Shown here: piece by piece, positions 34,605-42,876 of the stretch
Numbering within the stretch: the stretch's first letter is position 1
Layout of the letters: each line of letters opens with the position of its first letter
Assembly: GCA_963729365.1 (NCBI GenBank)
Contig: CAVSNQ010000013.1
Span: 806,001-870,000, forward strand
Length of the DNA stretch: 64,000 bases
Direction of reading: 5' to 3'
Origin: JASHPR01 sp963729365
GTDB taxonomy: Bacteria; Actinomycetota; Actinomycetes; Streptosporangiales; Streptosporangiaceae
Position numbers and translations under genes: made by a program
Notes under the pieces: generated by a model
The model's input: only the letters and a program-made list of their open reading frames with translations
Databases searched by the model: none
What the model was told of the DNA's origin: nothing

Positions 34605-34624
34605 ACCATAACCTAGACCTTTAG
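34605..34624 (-). promoter_or_regulatory. Shared operator-like motif, site B
   Basis: Minus strand reads CTAAAGGTCTAGGTTATGGT, 53 bp upstream of the SDR operon start. It matches four other sites in this island (CTAAxGGTC...TATGGT). The GGTC half-site fits FadR-type GntR operators. Confidence 0.5.
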
Positions 34625-34650
34625 CGAGTTCGCGGCAACCGCCGGCTGAC

Positions 34651-36327
34651 CTACTCGATCACCCGGTGGAGATCGCGCTGGGCGAGCTGGATGTGGGCGA
34701 CGACCGCTCGCTCGGCCGCCTCGGGATCCTTGTCCTCGATGGCCCGCATGATCTGCGCGTGGTGGTCGTGCGCCGACGTGAAGACCTGGGAGATCACCTG
34801 ATCGAGCGGCACCCAGGTCATCGCGCGCACGCTTTCGATCGCCTGGCGCATGAACCGGTTCCTGGCCGCGTCGGCGATGGCCAGGTGGAACACGTTGTCC
34901 GCGGCCCGGAACCGGGCGGTCTCCCGGCCCTGCTCGAGCTCCTGGTAGGCCTGGCGCAGCCGGGCGAGATCGCGCTTCGTCCGGCGCTGGGCGGCGAGCC
35001 GGGCGGCGGCGGCCTCGACCGCGATGCGGAACTCGAAGTTGTCGTCCAGTTCGGCCATCCGCCCCAGCAGCACCTCGCGGAGCCGCTTGGCATCCTCGCC
35101 CTGGTCGAGGACGGTGATGCCGCCCGCCGAGCCTCTCCGGCTCGAGACGTAGCCCTCGGCCCGCAGCACCCGGACCGCCTCGCGCACGGTCATCCGTGAC
35201 ACCCCGAGCTGCTGCGCCAGCGTCCGCTCGGGCGGCAGCTTGTCGCCGGGGAGGTAGGTGCCGATGTGAATGGCATGGCGGAGGCGCTCGGTCACGACCT
35301 GATGGGCCGTGACCAGGTCCACCGCCTCGATTGCCATCGCGCCCGTCCTGGGCTTCGTCGCGCCCACCCGCCGGTACGCCTCAGCCGGGACCAGCCGAGG
35401 ATCCTTGTAAACGCTCCACGTGCAGTAGTCACGCGGCTCGGTCGTGCCCCACACCGGCGGCTCCACGACCCTGACAGGATAGCCGAGCCGGGCAATGGAC
35501 GCTCGCTCCTGAAGCTGGCAGCAATGGGCGCAGTAGAGACAGACCCCCTTCGTCCGCCAGGCCCAGTCGTGCTCCTGCGTGGTGACCCGGAACCCGAACG
35601 GCGGGCCGACCCGGGCGGCGCCGTCGGCGTTGGCGTCGGCTCTCAGCGTGCGGCCGCCGGACCCGCACGGGTCGAACCGCAAGACCCACCGGTCCTGTTC
35701 CTCGTGCAGGGACACCTCTCCGGTGCGCCCTGGCCCGCTGAGGTGCCCGCGAAGCGACGCGGCCGCGTCGGCGAGCAGCAGCTCCACCGATTCCGGCCAC
35801 GGCCGGAGCGCCGTGTCGTACGCGTCCCGGCTGGGGTACATGCCGCCGATCGCGTCGTCCCACATGTCACCGATGACCGGCTCGCCCAGCTCCCCGGCGG
35901 CCAGGCTGAACAGCCCGCAGGTGACGTCGCAGAAGCGGTCGTGCACCGCCATCCACGCCAAGCGGACCTCTTCGACCAGCCCGGCTGCGGCCTGGCCGTC
36001 CCCGGCCAGGCTGGCCTGCTCGGCCCGGGCGGCCAGCTCGGCCACGACCGCCCACTGGCGGTCCATGTCCAGCGCATCCTGCTCGCCGGTGGCGCCGGCC
36101 AGCGACTGGATCCGGCGCTCCTCGTCCGACACCGCGGCGGGTGCCACACCGCGGTCGAGCAGGAACCGCCGGGCGCGCTCGACGAACAGGGGGAACAGCT
36201 CGCGGCCTTCCGTCGCCTCGTCGAGCAGCTGCCGGATCCGCCGTACGGCCTCGGGCGCGTCGCCTGCTTCGATCGCCAGTTGGGCCAGCGCATAGGTCGA
36301 CGCGGTCTGGGGCGGCGTCGGGGACAT
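34651..36327 (-). CDS. FadR/GntR-family regulator fused to a large N-terminal Cys-containing domain
   Basis: 558 residues from ATG 36327 (GAGGAAGG 9 nt upstream). The N-terminal ~330 residues contain a helical region (YALAQLAIEAGDAPEAVRRIRQLLDE), then WMAVHDRFCDVTCGLF and a metal-ligand-like CLYCAHCCQLQER. The C-terminal ~230 residues are a complete FadR-type regulator: HTH GDKLPPERTLAQQLGVSRMTVREAVRVL, wing SRRGSAGG and an FCD domain with NVFHLAIADAARNRFM. The HTH is almost identical to that of the separate FadR-type regulator at 43947-44648. The frame is open throughout and no RBS precedes the internal ATG (MAIEAVDL), so a genuine fusion is favoured over two genes. The N-terminal domain is unrecognised. 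Confidence 0.75.
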   Translation of the reverse strand: MSPTPPQTASTYALAQLAIEAGDAPEAVRRIRQLLDEATEGRELFPLFVERARRFLLDRGVAPAAVSDEERRIQSLAGATGEQDALDMDRQWAVVAELAARAEQASLAGDGQAAAGLVEEVRLAWMAVHDRFCDVTCGLFSLAAGELGEPVIGDMWDDAIGGMYPSRDAYDTALRPWPESVELLLADAAASLRGHLSGPGRTGEVSLHEEQDRWVLRFDPCGSGGRTLRADANADGAARVGPPFGFRVTTQEHDWAWRTKGVCLYCAHCCQLQERASIARLGYPVRVVEPPVWGTTEPRDYCTWSVYKDPRLVPAEAYRRVGATKPRTGAMAIEAVDLVTAHQVVTERLRHAIHIGTYLPGDKLPPERTLAQQLGVSRMTVREAVRVLRAEGYVSSRRGSAGGITVLDQGEDAKRLREVLLGRMAELDDNFEFRIAVEAAAARLAAQRRTKRDLARLRQAYQELEQGRETARFRAADNVFHLAIADAARNRFMRQAIESVRAMTWVPLDQVISQVFTSAHDHHAQIMRAIEDKDPEAAERAVVAHIQLAQRDLHRVIE

Positions 36328-36349
36328 CGGTCGCCACCTTCCTCGCGGG

Positions 36350-36372
36350 TTGACTTCCAATGGCTCAATGGT
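36350..36372 (+). promoter_or_regulatory. Candidate -35 and shared operator-like motif, site E
   Basis: TTGACT (36350-36355) runs into TCCAATGGCTCAATGGT (36356-36372), which aligns with TCCTAATGGTCTTATGGT at site C with one gap. It sits between the divergent fusion regulator (start 36327) and the esterase (start 36387), so it could control both. Confidence 0.5.
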
Positions 36373-36386
36373 CTATCAGAGAGACT

Positions 36387-37346
36387 ATGGCTGAGAACAC
36401 CCTGCCTCGTGCCGCGCACCCCGAGGTCGCCGCGCTGCTGGATGAACTGGCCGCGTCGGGCCGGCCGTCGAGCCGGACCCTGCCGCTCCCCGACGGGCGC
36501 AGGAACTTCGACGAGCTCATCGCCCCGCTGACCGACTACCCCGAGGTGGGCGCGGTGGAGGACCGGATGATCCCGGTCGACGGGCACCAGGTGCCGGTCC
36601 GCGTCTACCGTCCGGACGGCCCGGCCCGGGCGGGTGCCTCGGTGTTCCTGCACGGCGGGGGCTGGGTCTTCGGGGACCTGGAGTCCCACGACGGCATGTG
36701 CCGGTCCATCACCCGCCGGTCGGGGATCACGACGGTCGCGGTGGACTACCGGCGGGCTCCCGAGCACCCCTTCCCCGCGGCGGTGCAGGACGCTGCGGGG
36801 GTGGTCCGCTGGCTGGCCGCCCACGGCAGCGAGATCGGCGTGGCCGCGCCGCCCCTCGCCGTCGTCGGCGACAGCTCCGGCGGCAACCTCGCCGCGGCCG
36901 TGGCACTGGTCCTGCGCGACGAGGCCGCGGACTCACCGGTGGCGTTCCAGGCGCTGCTGTATCCCGCCATCGACCCGGCCATGAACACTGAGTCGTACCG
37001 GGAGAACGCCGACGACCCGTTCCTGTCCGCCGGCGAGATGGCCTGGTACTGGTCCCAGTACGGAGGCGGCCAGGCGCCGGACGACCCGCGCGCCGCGCTG
37101 AGCATGGTGACCGACCTGCGCGGTTTCCCGCCGACCTACCTGCTCGTCGCCGGGCTCGATCCGCTGCGTGACGAAGGGCTCGCGTTCGCCGATGCGCTGC
37201 GCACGTCCGGCGTGCCGGTGCACGGCCGCGAGTACCCGGACATGCCCCATGGGTTCCTGCTGTTCGCGGGCCGCCTGTTCCGTGCGGCGGAGGGACTGTC
37301 GGAGATCGCCGACGAGATCGCCGCGGGCCTGGGGAGCCCGGGCTGA
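36387..37346 (+). CDS. HSL-family alpha/beta hydrolase (esterase/lipase)
   Basis: 319 residues from ATG 36387 (GAGAG upstream). An ATG at 36360 overlaps the operator. Hormone-sensitive-lipase family: oxyanion HGGGWVFGD, YRRAPEHPFPAA, nucleophile GDSSGGNLA, acid in GLDPLRDEG and His in DMPHGFLLFAG. It is next to a Baeyer-Villiger monooxygenase, which would supply an ester for it to hydrolyse. That is the classic ketone-degradation pairing. Immediately after the stop a 17-bp tandem repeat begins. Confidence 0.88.
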   Translation: MAENTLPRAAHPEVAALLDELAASGRPSSRTLPLPDGRRNFDELIAPLTDYPEVGAVEDRMIPVDGHQVPVRVYRPDGPARAGASVFLHGGGWVFGDLESHDGMCRSITRRSGITTVAVDYRRAPEHPFPAAVQDAAGVVRWLAAHGSEIGVAAPPLAVVGDSSGGNLAAAVALVLRDEAADSPVAFQALLYPAIDPAMNTESYRENADDPFLSAGEMAWYWSQYGGGQAPDDPRAALSMVTDLRGFPPTYLLVAGLDPLRDEGLAFADALRTSGVPVHGREYPDMPHGFLLFAGRLFRAAEGLSEIADEIAAGLGSPG

Positions 37347-37356
37347 CGACCCGCTG

Positions 37357-37543
37357 ACCACCCGCGCACCGTCACCACCCGCGCACCGTCACCACCCGCG
37401 CACCGTCACCACCCGCGCACCGTCACCACCCGCGCACCGTCACCACCCGCGCACCGTCACCGCCCGCGCACCGTGACCGCCCGCGCACCGTGACCGCCCG
37501 CGCACCGTGACCGCCCGCGCACCGTGACCGCCCACGCCGTTGA
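37357..37543. repeat. 17-bp tandem repeat array, eleven units
   Basis: Six contiguous copies of ACCACCCGCGCACCGTC (37357-37458), then four of ACCGCCCGCGCACCGTG (37459-37526), then one degenerate unit to 37543. The two versions differ at two positions and are grouped, so the array grew by two expansions. It fills the gap between the esterase and BVMO genes. No spacers, so not a CRISPR. Confidence 0.95.
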
Positions 37544-37555
37544 CGGCCTATGCCC

Positions 37556-37580
37556 CTTAGGTCTATTGTCTAGACCTAAG
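37556..37580. promoter_or_regulatory. Perfect operator palindrome, site A
   Basis: Arms CTTAGGTCTA (37556-37565) and TAGACCTAAG (37571-37580), 5-nt spacer TTGTC. It lies 26 bp upstream of the BVMO start and carries the AGGTC core seen at sites B, C and D. It is the most symmetric candidate site for the local FadR-type regulators. Confidence 0.65.
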
Positions 37581-37606
37581 AACCGATGCGATCGGAGCGC
37601 AAGCCC

Positions 37607-39088
37607 ATGCGGGTCGCCGTGATCGGGGGCGGTTTCAGCGGGATCGCCGCCGGCGTCGCCCTGAAGCGGCAGGGCATCACGGACTTCACCATTTTCGACG
37701 GCGCCCCGGGCGTCGGCGGGACGTGGTGGCACAACCGGTACCCCGGCGCCGAGGTCGACCTCGAGTCGTACGTCTACTCGTTCTCCTACGCGCCGGCGGA
37801 CTGGAGCCGCACCCACGCCGGCCGCGGCGAGCTGCAGCGCTACCTCGAGCGTGTCGTCGACACGTTCGGCCTCCGCGGTCACCTGGCGCTGAACGAGCAC
37901 GTGCAGAGCGTCACCTGGGTGGACGAGTGCGGCGAGTACGAGATCACCACGTCCTCGCGCGCGCCGTACGGGCCGTTCCACGCGGTGATCAGCGCGGTCG
38001 GGTTCCTCAGCGTTCCGCGCATCCCGCTCCTGGCCCGTGAGGGGACGGGCTTCACCGGGGTGATCTGCCATACGGCCACGTGGCCTGACGGCCTCGATCT
38101 CGCCGGCCGGCGGGTGGGCGTGCTCGGCACGGGCTCCTCGGCCGTGCAGGTGGTCGCGGAGGCCGCCGCGTGCGCCGCCGAGGTCAAGGTCTTCCAGCGC
38201 GGGCCGAACTGGCTGCTGCCCAAGGGCAGCCGCGACTTCAGCCCGTCGGAGCGCCGGATGAACCGTTACCGCCTCGTGCACCGGTGGCGCCGCCTCAACC
38301 TCTACCTCCGCTACGACATCCGCCAGCTCCGGATGAGCCACGCCCGGCGAGACGGCTGGGTCAACGGCAGGCGCCGGCGCGCTTCGGAGCGGTTCCTGGC
38401 CGACTCGCTGGCCGGCCAGCCCGATCTCCGGCAGCTCCTCACGCCGGCGTTTCCTTTCGAGGGAAAGCGGACCGTCCTGAGCGACACCTACTACCAGGCG
38501 CTGCTGCAGCCGCACGTCACGCTGGTCCCGCACGGCGTGAAGGGGCTCAGCGCCACCGGGGTCATCGACGACAACGGCGACCGGCATACCCTCGACGTGG
38601 TCGTGCTGGCCACCGGCTTCGACGCCGCCAACTACCTGGCCAACCTGAGGGTCACCGGGCTGGGCGGCCGGGAGCTGCACGAGGTGTGGGCGGGCGAGCC
38701 ACGGGCGTTCCTCGGGATGATGGTGCCCGGGTTCCCCAACTTCTTCATGATGTACGGGCCCAACACGAACAGCGCGCCCCTCGTCTCCTTCTATGAGGCC
38801 CAGGCCCGCTTCGCGGCCCGCGCCATCCGGCGGCTGGCGTCTCGCGGCGCGCATGACGTGCAGGTTTCGCCCGCGGTGGCCGGCCGGTACGACCGCTGGC
38901 TGCAGCGCGCGCTGAAGCGCACGGTATGGGCGGACGCCGACAGCTATTTCCGGTCGGCGACCGGGCGCATCGTGTCCCAGTGGCCGTTCAACGCCAGCCT
39001 GTACCTGGCCGCCACCAGAGCCGGGCGCCTCGCGCTGCGCTACCGCGGCGGCCAGGGCCCGGCACCGACCGAGGAGAGACGACGCTGA
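37607..39088 (+). CDS. Flavin-containing (Baeyer-Villiger-type) monooxygenase 1
   Basis: 493 residues from ATG 37607 (GGAG 9 nt upstream). Two Rossmann motifs: GGGFSGIAAG for FAD and GTGSSAVQ for NADPH. Between them is the BVMO fingerprint FTGVICHTATWPDG (FxGxxxHxxxWP). The C-terminal GFPNFFMMYGPNTNS is also characteristic. Such enzymes insert oxygen beside a ketone to give an ester or lactone. The esterase upstream and two dehydrogenase-type genes downstream suggest an alcohol-ketone-ester sequence. The stop overlaps the SDR start (TGATG). Confidence 0.9.
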   Translation: MRVAVIGGGFSGIAAGVALKRQGITDFTIFDGAPGVGGTWWHNRYPGAEVDLESYVYSFSYAPADWSRTHAGRGELQRYLERVVDTFGLRGHLALNEHVQSVTWVDECGEYEITTSSRAPYGPFHAVISAVGFLSVPRIPLLAREGTGFTGVICHTATWPDGLDLAGRRVGVLGTGSSAVQVVAEAAACAAEVKVFQRGPNWLLPKGSRDFSPSERRMNRYRLVHRWRRLNLYLRYDIRQLRMSHARRDGWVNGRRRRASERFLADSLAGQPDLRQLLTPAFPFEGKRTVLSDTYYQALLQPHVTLVPHGVKGLSATGVIDDNGDRHTLDVVVLATGFDAANYLANLRVTGLGGRELHEVWAGEPRAFLGMMVPGFPNFFMMYGPNTNSAPLVSFYEAQARFAARAIRRLASRGAHDVQVSPAVAGRYDRWLQRALKRTVWADADSYFRSATGRIVSQWPFNASLYLAATRAGRLALRYRGGQGPAPTEERRR

Positions 39089-39810
39089 TGGGGCAGATGG
39101 TGGTGACCGGCGGGGCGGGCTGCATCGGCCTGGCGATCTGCCGGCGGCTGCGGGATTCGGGGTCGGCGGTGGCGGCCATGGACCTGGCCCGGCAGATCGG
39201 GTCGGTGGACTGGGACGAGGCCCGCAACCGCGGCATCCGGGCGGTCGAGGGCGACGTGACCGTCCGGGCCAGCGTGGCGGCGGCCGCCGCCGGGCTGGGC
39301 GACGAGCCGCTCACCGGCCTGGTCAACTGCGCGGGGGTGCTGCGGGATACGTTCCTCGGCCGGGTTGACGACGTCGTCATGGACCTCATGTTCGAAGTGA
39401 ACCTGGCCGGCCTGGCCCGGGTGACCGACATCTTCGCGCCCCGGCTGGCGGACGGGTCGGCGATCGTCAACATCGGCTCGCTCACCGGGCAGATCAGCCG
39501 GTTCGTCGGCGCCTCGGTGTACGGCGCGACCAAGGCCGGCGTCGCGGCGTACACCGCCTACCTGGCCGAGGAACTGGCCCCGCGGGGGATCCGGGTCAAC
39601 TGCGTCGCCCCCGGCGTCATCCGGGCCCCGATGAGCCCGTCGATGGCCGCGGTGTCCGGCGGCGAGGAGGCCTCCGCGGCGCACGCCATGCTCGGCCGGA
39701 TCGGGGAACCCGAGGAGGTCGCTGAGGTCGTCGAGTTCCTGCTGTCCCCCCGCGCCTCCTACATCACCGCCCAGACGATCCTGGTCGACGGCGGGTTCGT
39801 GGCGCGATGA
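39088..39810 (+). CDS. SDR-family oxidoreductase
   Basis: 240 residues, ATG overlapping the BVMO stop with GAGGAGAG upstream. Motifs TGGAGCIGLA, NCAGVL, IGSLTGQ, YGATKAG and VDGGF. In operon context it may oxidise a secondary alcohol to the ketone used by the BVMO, or process the product. Overlaps the DUF1116 gene by 4 bp (ATGA), so the three genes are translationally coupled. Confidence 0.85.
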   Translation: MGQMVVTGGAGCIGLAICRRLRDSGSAVAAMDLARQIGSVDWDEARNRGIRAVEGDVTVRASVAAAAAGLGDEPLTGLVNCAGVLRDTFLGRVDDVVMDLMFEVNLAGLARVTDIFAPRLADGSAIVNIGSLTGQISRFVGASVYGATKAGVAAYTAYLAEELAPRGIRVNCVAPGVIRAPMSPSMAAVSGGEEASAAHAMLGRIGEPEEVAEVVEFLLSPRASYITAQTILVDGGFVAR

Positions 39811-41054
39811 CCGCCCCCGCTCGCACCCGCGCTGAAGCCAACGCCGAGGCGGTCGAGCGGATGTGCGCCGCCGACCCGGTGGTCGTCGACGTGCAGCCCG
39901 CGCTGGACGTGATGCCCGGCTACTTCCGCAATCTCGTGCTGACCTCGGGCGCTCCCCTGCCGTGGCCGCAGTACACCGGCGGCCAGCGCGACGCGATCAT
40001 CGGCGGCGTGCTGTTCGAGGGCCTCGCGGCGACCAGGCCGGCGGCGATCGCCGCGCTGGACGCCGGGGAGGTGCAGGTCGGGTCGTGCCACGACTACGGC
40101 GCCGTCGGGTCGCTGGCGGGCATCTACACCGCGTCCATGCCGGTGTTCGTCGTCCAGGACCGGACCCACGGCAACAGCGCGTTCTGCAATTTCTACGAGG
40201 GGAAGGATCCCCGGCGGCTGAATTACGGATGCTATGACGAGGGCGTGCACGAGCGCCTGGAGCACGTGAACAACGTCTACGCGCCCGTGGTCGGCCAGGC
40301 GATCCGCCGCATCGGCGGAGTGCCGCTGAAGCCCCTGATCGCCAAAGGCCTCCGGATGGGCGACGAGTGCCACAGCCGCAACACCGCGTCCTCGCTGCTG
40401 TTCGCCAGGGAACTCCTCGGGGCCGCGATGGACATGGCCGGGTCCGACCTCGGGCGGGTCCGCGAGACCTTCCTGCACGTCGCCGACAACGACTACTTCT
40501 TCCTCCGGCTCTCCATGGCGGCCAGCAAGGCGATCGCGGACTCGATCGGCGGGCTGCACGGCTCGAGCGTCGTCTCGGCGATGGCCTTCAGCGGCCAGGA
40601 GTTCGCCATCCGGGTCGCCGGCCTCGGCACCGAATGGTTCCGCGGACCCACGCCGACGCACGAGGGCAAGCTGTTCCCGGGGCACGACGAGTCGGAGATC
40701 ACCTGGATGGGCGGCGAGAGCCCGATCACGGAAACGGTCGGGCTCGGCGGCTTCGCCCAGGCCTGCGCCTTGACCCTGCAGGAGTACCAGGGCGGGACCC
40801 CCGACACCATGATCGCCAGGAACCTGGAGATGTACCGCATCACGGCGGGCGAGAACACGACGTTCCGGATCCCGCTGTTCGGCTTCCGCGGAACGCCCAC
40901 CGGCGTCGACATCTTCAAGGTGCTCGACACCGGCGTGCTGCCGGTGATGGACGTCGGCCTGGCCGGACGCGACGGGGGCCAGATCGGCGCCGGGGTCATC
41001 CGGGCCCCGCGCGAGTGCTTCGAGCGGGCCGCCGCTCGCTGGCCCCGGGGTTAA
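39807..41054 (+). CDS. DUF1116 family protein (YlbE/AllG-like)
   Basis: 415 residues, ATG in an ATGA overlap. Family hallmarks: VLTSGAPLPWPQYTGGQRDAIIGG, GSCHDYGAVGSLAGIYTASMPVFVV, RTHGNSAFCNFYEGK, LKPLIAKGLRMGDECHSRN and a C-terminal GTPTGVDIFKVLDTGVLPVMDVGLA. DUF1116 proteins in enterobacteria (YlbE/AllG) are linked to the oxamate carbamoyltransferase of allantoin catabolism, together with FdrA and YlbF partners. Neither partner is present here, and the protein is coupled to a BVMO and an SDR instead. This implies a different acyl or carbamoyl transfer. The exact reaction is unknown. Confidence 0.8.
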   Translation: MTAPARTRAEANAEAVERMCAADPVVVDVQPALDVMPGYFRNLVLTSGAPLPWPQYTGGQRDAIIGGVLFEGLAATRPAAIAALDAGEVQVGSCHDYGAVGSLAGIYTASMPVFVVQDRTHGNSAFCNFYEGKDPRRLNYGCYDEGVHERLEHVNNVYAPVVGQAIRRIGGVPLKPLIAKGLRMGDECHSRNTASSLLFARELLGAAMDMAGSDLGRVRETFLHVADNDYFFLRLSMAASKAIADSIGGLHGSSVVSAMAFSGQEFAIRVAGLGTEWFRGPTPTHEGKLFPGHDESEITWMGGESPITETVGLGGFAQACALTLQEYQGGTPDTMIARNLEMYRITAGENTTFRIPLFGFRGTPTGVDIFKVLDTGVLPVMDVGLAGRDGGQIGAGVIRAPRECFERAAARWPRG

Positions 41055-41089
41055 TCCCAGCGAGTGACGGCCCGCCCTTCGGCCCGCTC

Positions 41090-42631
41090 TTAGTTGATCC
41101 CGGAGTTCACCATCCGGCCCAGGACGTCGTACTTCTCCGGGTTCCGCTTGCGCAGCACCAGCGCCAGGCCGACGCCGATGGCCAGCCAGGCCAGGCAGAG
41201 CCACGGGATGATGTTGACCCAGATGATCGAGCCGCCGATCTTGGGCAGGTTGGCCCAGAGCAGCCACAGCACCACGACCATGGCCACGATGGCCAGGACC
41301 GGGATGACCTCCGTGGTCCACAGGTTCCGCTCGGCCCGGTGCTCGGGCTTGCGGAAGTACAGGATCGTCGCCACCGAGGACAGCGTCTGGTTGACCAGCA
41401 CGGAGAACGTGGCCACGATCGCGAACCAGCCGAACAGCTCGTAGTAGGGGGCGTTCTGGAAGGTCGCGAAGTTCTGCGCCGACTTGCTGGAGTACCAGAC
41501 CACCAGGAACAGCACCATCAGCAATCCGACGATCAGCGTGGTCAGCGCGTTGGCCACGTGCGGGCTCTGCCACCTCTTGTGCGTCCGGCCGAGGCTGGGG
41601 TGGAAGATCCTCTCGCGGCCGATCACATACAGGTAACGCGAGGTCGTGTTGTGGAACGACAGCGCGCAGGCGAACGACGAGGTCATGATCAGCCACTCCA
41701 TGACGTCGGTCACCCATACCGCGGCGAACTTGGTGGTGACTCCGTAGTAGAAGTTGCCGCCGTCGGTCGCCGCCTCGTGCACCGCGTTGTGCAGGCCCCA
41801 GCCGGTGACCGCCGCCCACGCGCACAGCATGAAGAACAGGCCGCCGCCGATGACGCAGATGAACAGCGCCTGAGCCCCGATCCTGCGCGGGTTCTTCGAC
41901 TCCTCGGCGTAGTTCGGGATCGTCTCAAACCCCACCCACGACCACACCGCGAAGAAGATCCCGACCCCTGGAGCGAGGCCCTTGAACGCATTGACCGGGT
42001 TGATCGGCGCCGCCGAGATGCCGGTCGGACCGCCGCCGTGCGCGAACACCGCCACGACCATGATCGTGAGGACCACGATCTCCAGGATCAGCGCGACCCC
42101 GAGCACCGAGGAACTCAGCCGGACGTCGAAATGGCCCAGGATCAGGTTGAGGATCAGCGCCCCGAACGCCAGATACGGCCAGGGGATCCCGACGTGGAAG
42201 AACTGCTGGATCGTGATGTTGCCGAAGTACCCGAAGGCGCCGTACAGCGAGCCCTCGACGAACGCGTAGGCGAACACCGACAGCCACCCCGCACCCATGC
42301 CCAGCGGACGGCCCAGCCCGTGGCTGATGAACGAGTAGAACCCGCCCGACGACGGGACGCTCCGCATCATCTTCACGTAGCCCACCGAGAACAGGGCCAG
42401 CATGACGATCCCGATCAAGAACCCGGCCGGCGCCCCGATCCCGTTGCCGATCCCGACCGCGATCGGCACGTTGCCGAGCTGCCCGGTCAGCGGCGACATG
42501 GCGGCGAACGAGATGAACAGCACCCCGCCGAGCCCGACCGCCTTGCGGCGCAGTTTCTGGATGTCCTGGCGATCGGAGATATCCAGCGTTGCCGCGGCGG
42601 TCTGCACCTCACCGGAACCCAAAGTGTCCAC
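41090..42631 (-). CDS. APC-superfamily amino acid/amine permease
   Basis: 513 residues, GTG 42631. About twelve hydrophobic segments. The N-terminal GLGGVLFISFAAMSPLTGQ and PAGFLIGIVMLALFSVGYVKM, and EESKNPRR after segment six, are APC hallmarks. It converges on the DUF1116 gene with only 35 bp between stops. RMM and amine-catabolic loci commonly carry an APC permease, so uptake of an amine or amino alcohol for this island is likely. A shared operator motif lies 135 bp upstream. Confidence 0.9.
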   Translation of the reverse strand: MDTLGSGEVQTAAATLDISDRQDIQKLRRKAVGLGGVLFISFAAMSPLTGQLGNVPIAVGIGNGIGAPAGFLIGIVMLALFSVGYVKMMRSVPSSGGFYSFISHGLGRPLGMGAGWLSVFAYAFVEGSLYGAFGYFGNITIQQFFHVGIPWPYLAFGALILNLILGHFDVRLSSSVLGVALILEIVVLTIMVVAVFAHGGGPTGISAAPINPVNAFKGLAPGVGIFFAVWSWVGFETIPNYAEESKNPRRIGAQALFICVIGGGLFFMLCAWAAVTGWGLHNAVHEAATDGGNFYYGVTTKFAAVWVTDVMEWLIMTSSFACALSFHNTTSRYLYVIGRERIFHPSLGRTHKRWQSPHVANALTTLIVGLLMVLFLVVWYSSKSAQNFATFQNAPYYELFGWFAIVATFSVLVNQTLSSVATILYFRKPEHRAERNLWTTEVIPVLAIVAMVVVLWLLWANLPKIGGSIIWVNIIPWLCLAWLAIGVGLALVLRKRNPEKYDVLGRMVNSGIN

Positions 42632-42765
42632 CTATCCCTCCCGACTTCGCCGCCGCTAAGGGGTGGCGTCACGACAAGAATGCTGCCAACCGCTCCGGTG
42701 CGATTGTCGTGCTCCGACCCGCAAACGCAGGCTAGCTGGCCACCTCGATGTGGTCTACTCAGCGA

Positions 42766-42783
42766 ACCATAAGACCATTAGGA
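42766..42783 (-). promoter_or_regulatory. Shared operator-like motif, site C
   Basis: Minus strand reads TCCTAATGGTCTTATGGT. It lies 135 bp upstream of the permease start. Best match to site D (TCCTAAGGTCCTATGGT) with one gap and one mismatch. Confidence 0.5.
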
Positions 42784-42876
42784 ACCGCATGTCAACGGCT
42801 AGTTTGTTACGTTCAGTGAACTTCGTGCGCGCCGGAAACGTTGATCGACTGGCCGCTGATCGCGGCCGGGGTTCCG

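Noticed and set aside
37357..37543. CRISPR array
   Set aside because: The units are contiguous 17-bp repeats without spacers and there are no cas genes.
40367..42772. An 801-codon plus-strand open frame across the DUF1116 and permease genes
   Set aside because: Shadow frame of well-supported genes; Arg/Asp/His-rich with no recognisable domain.
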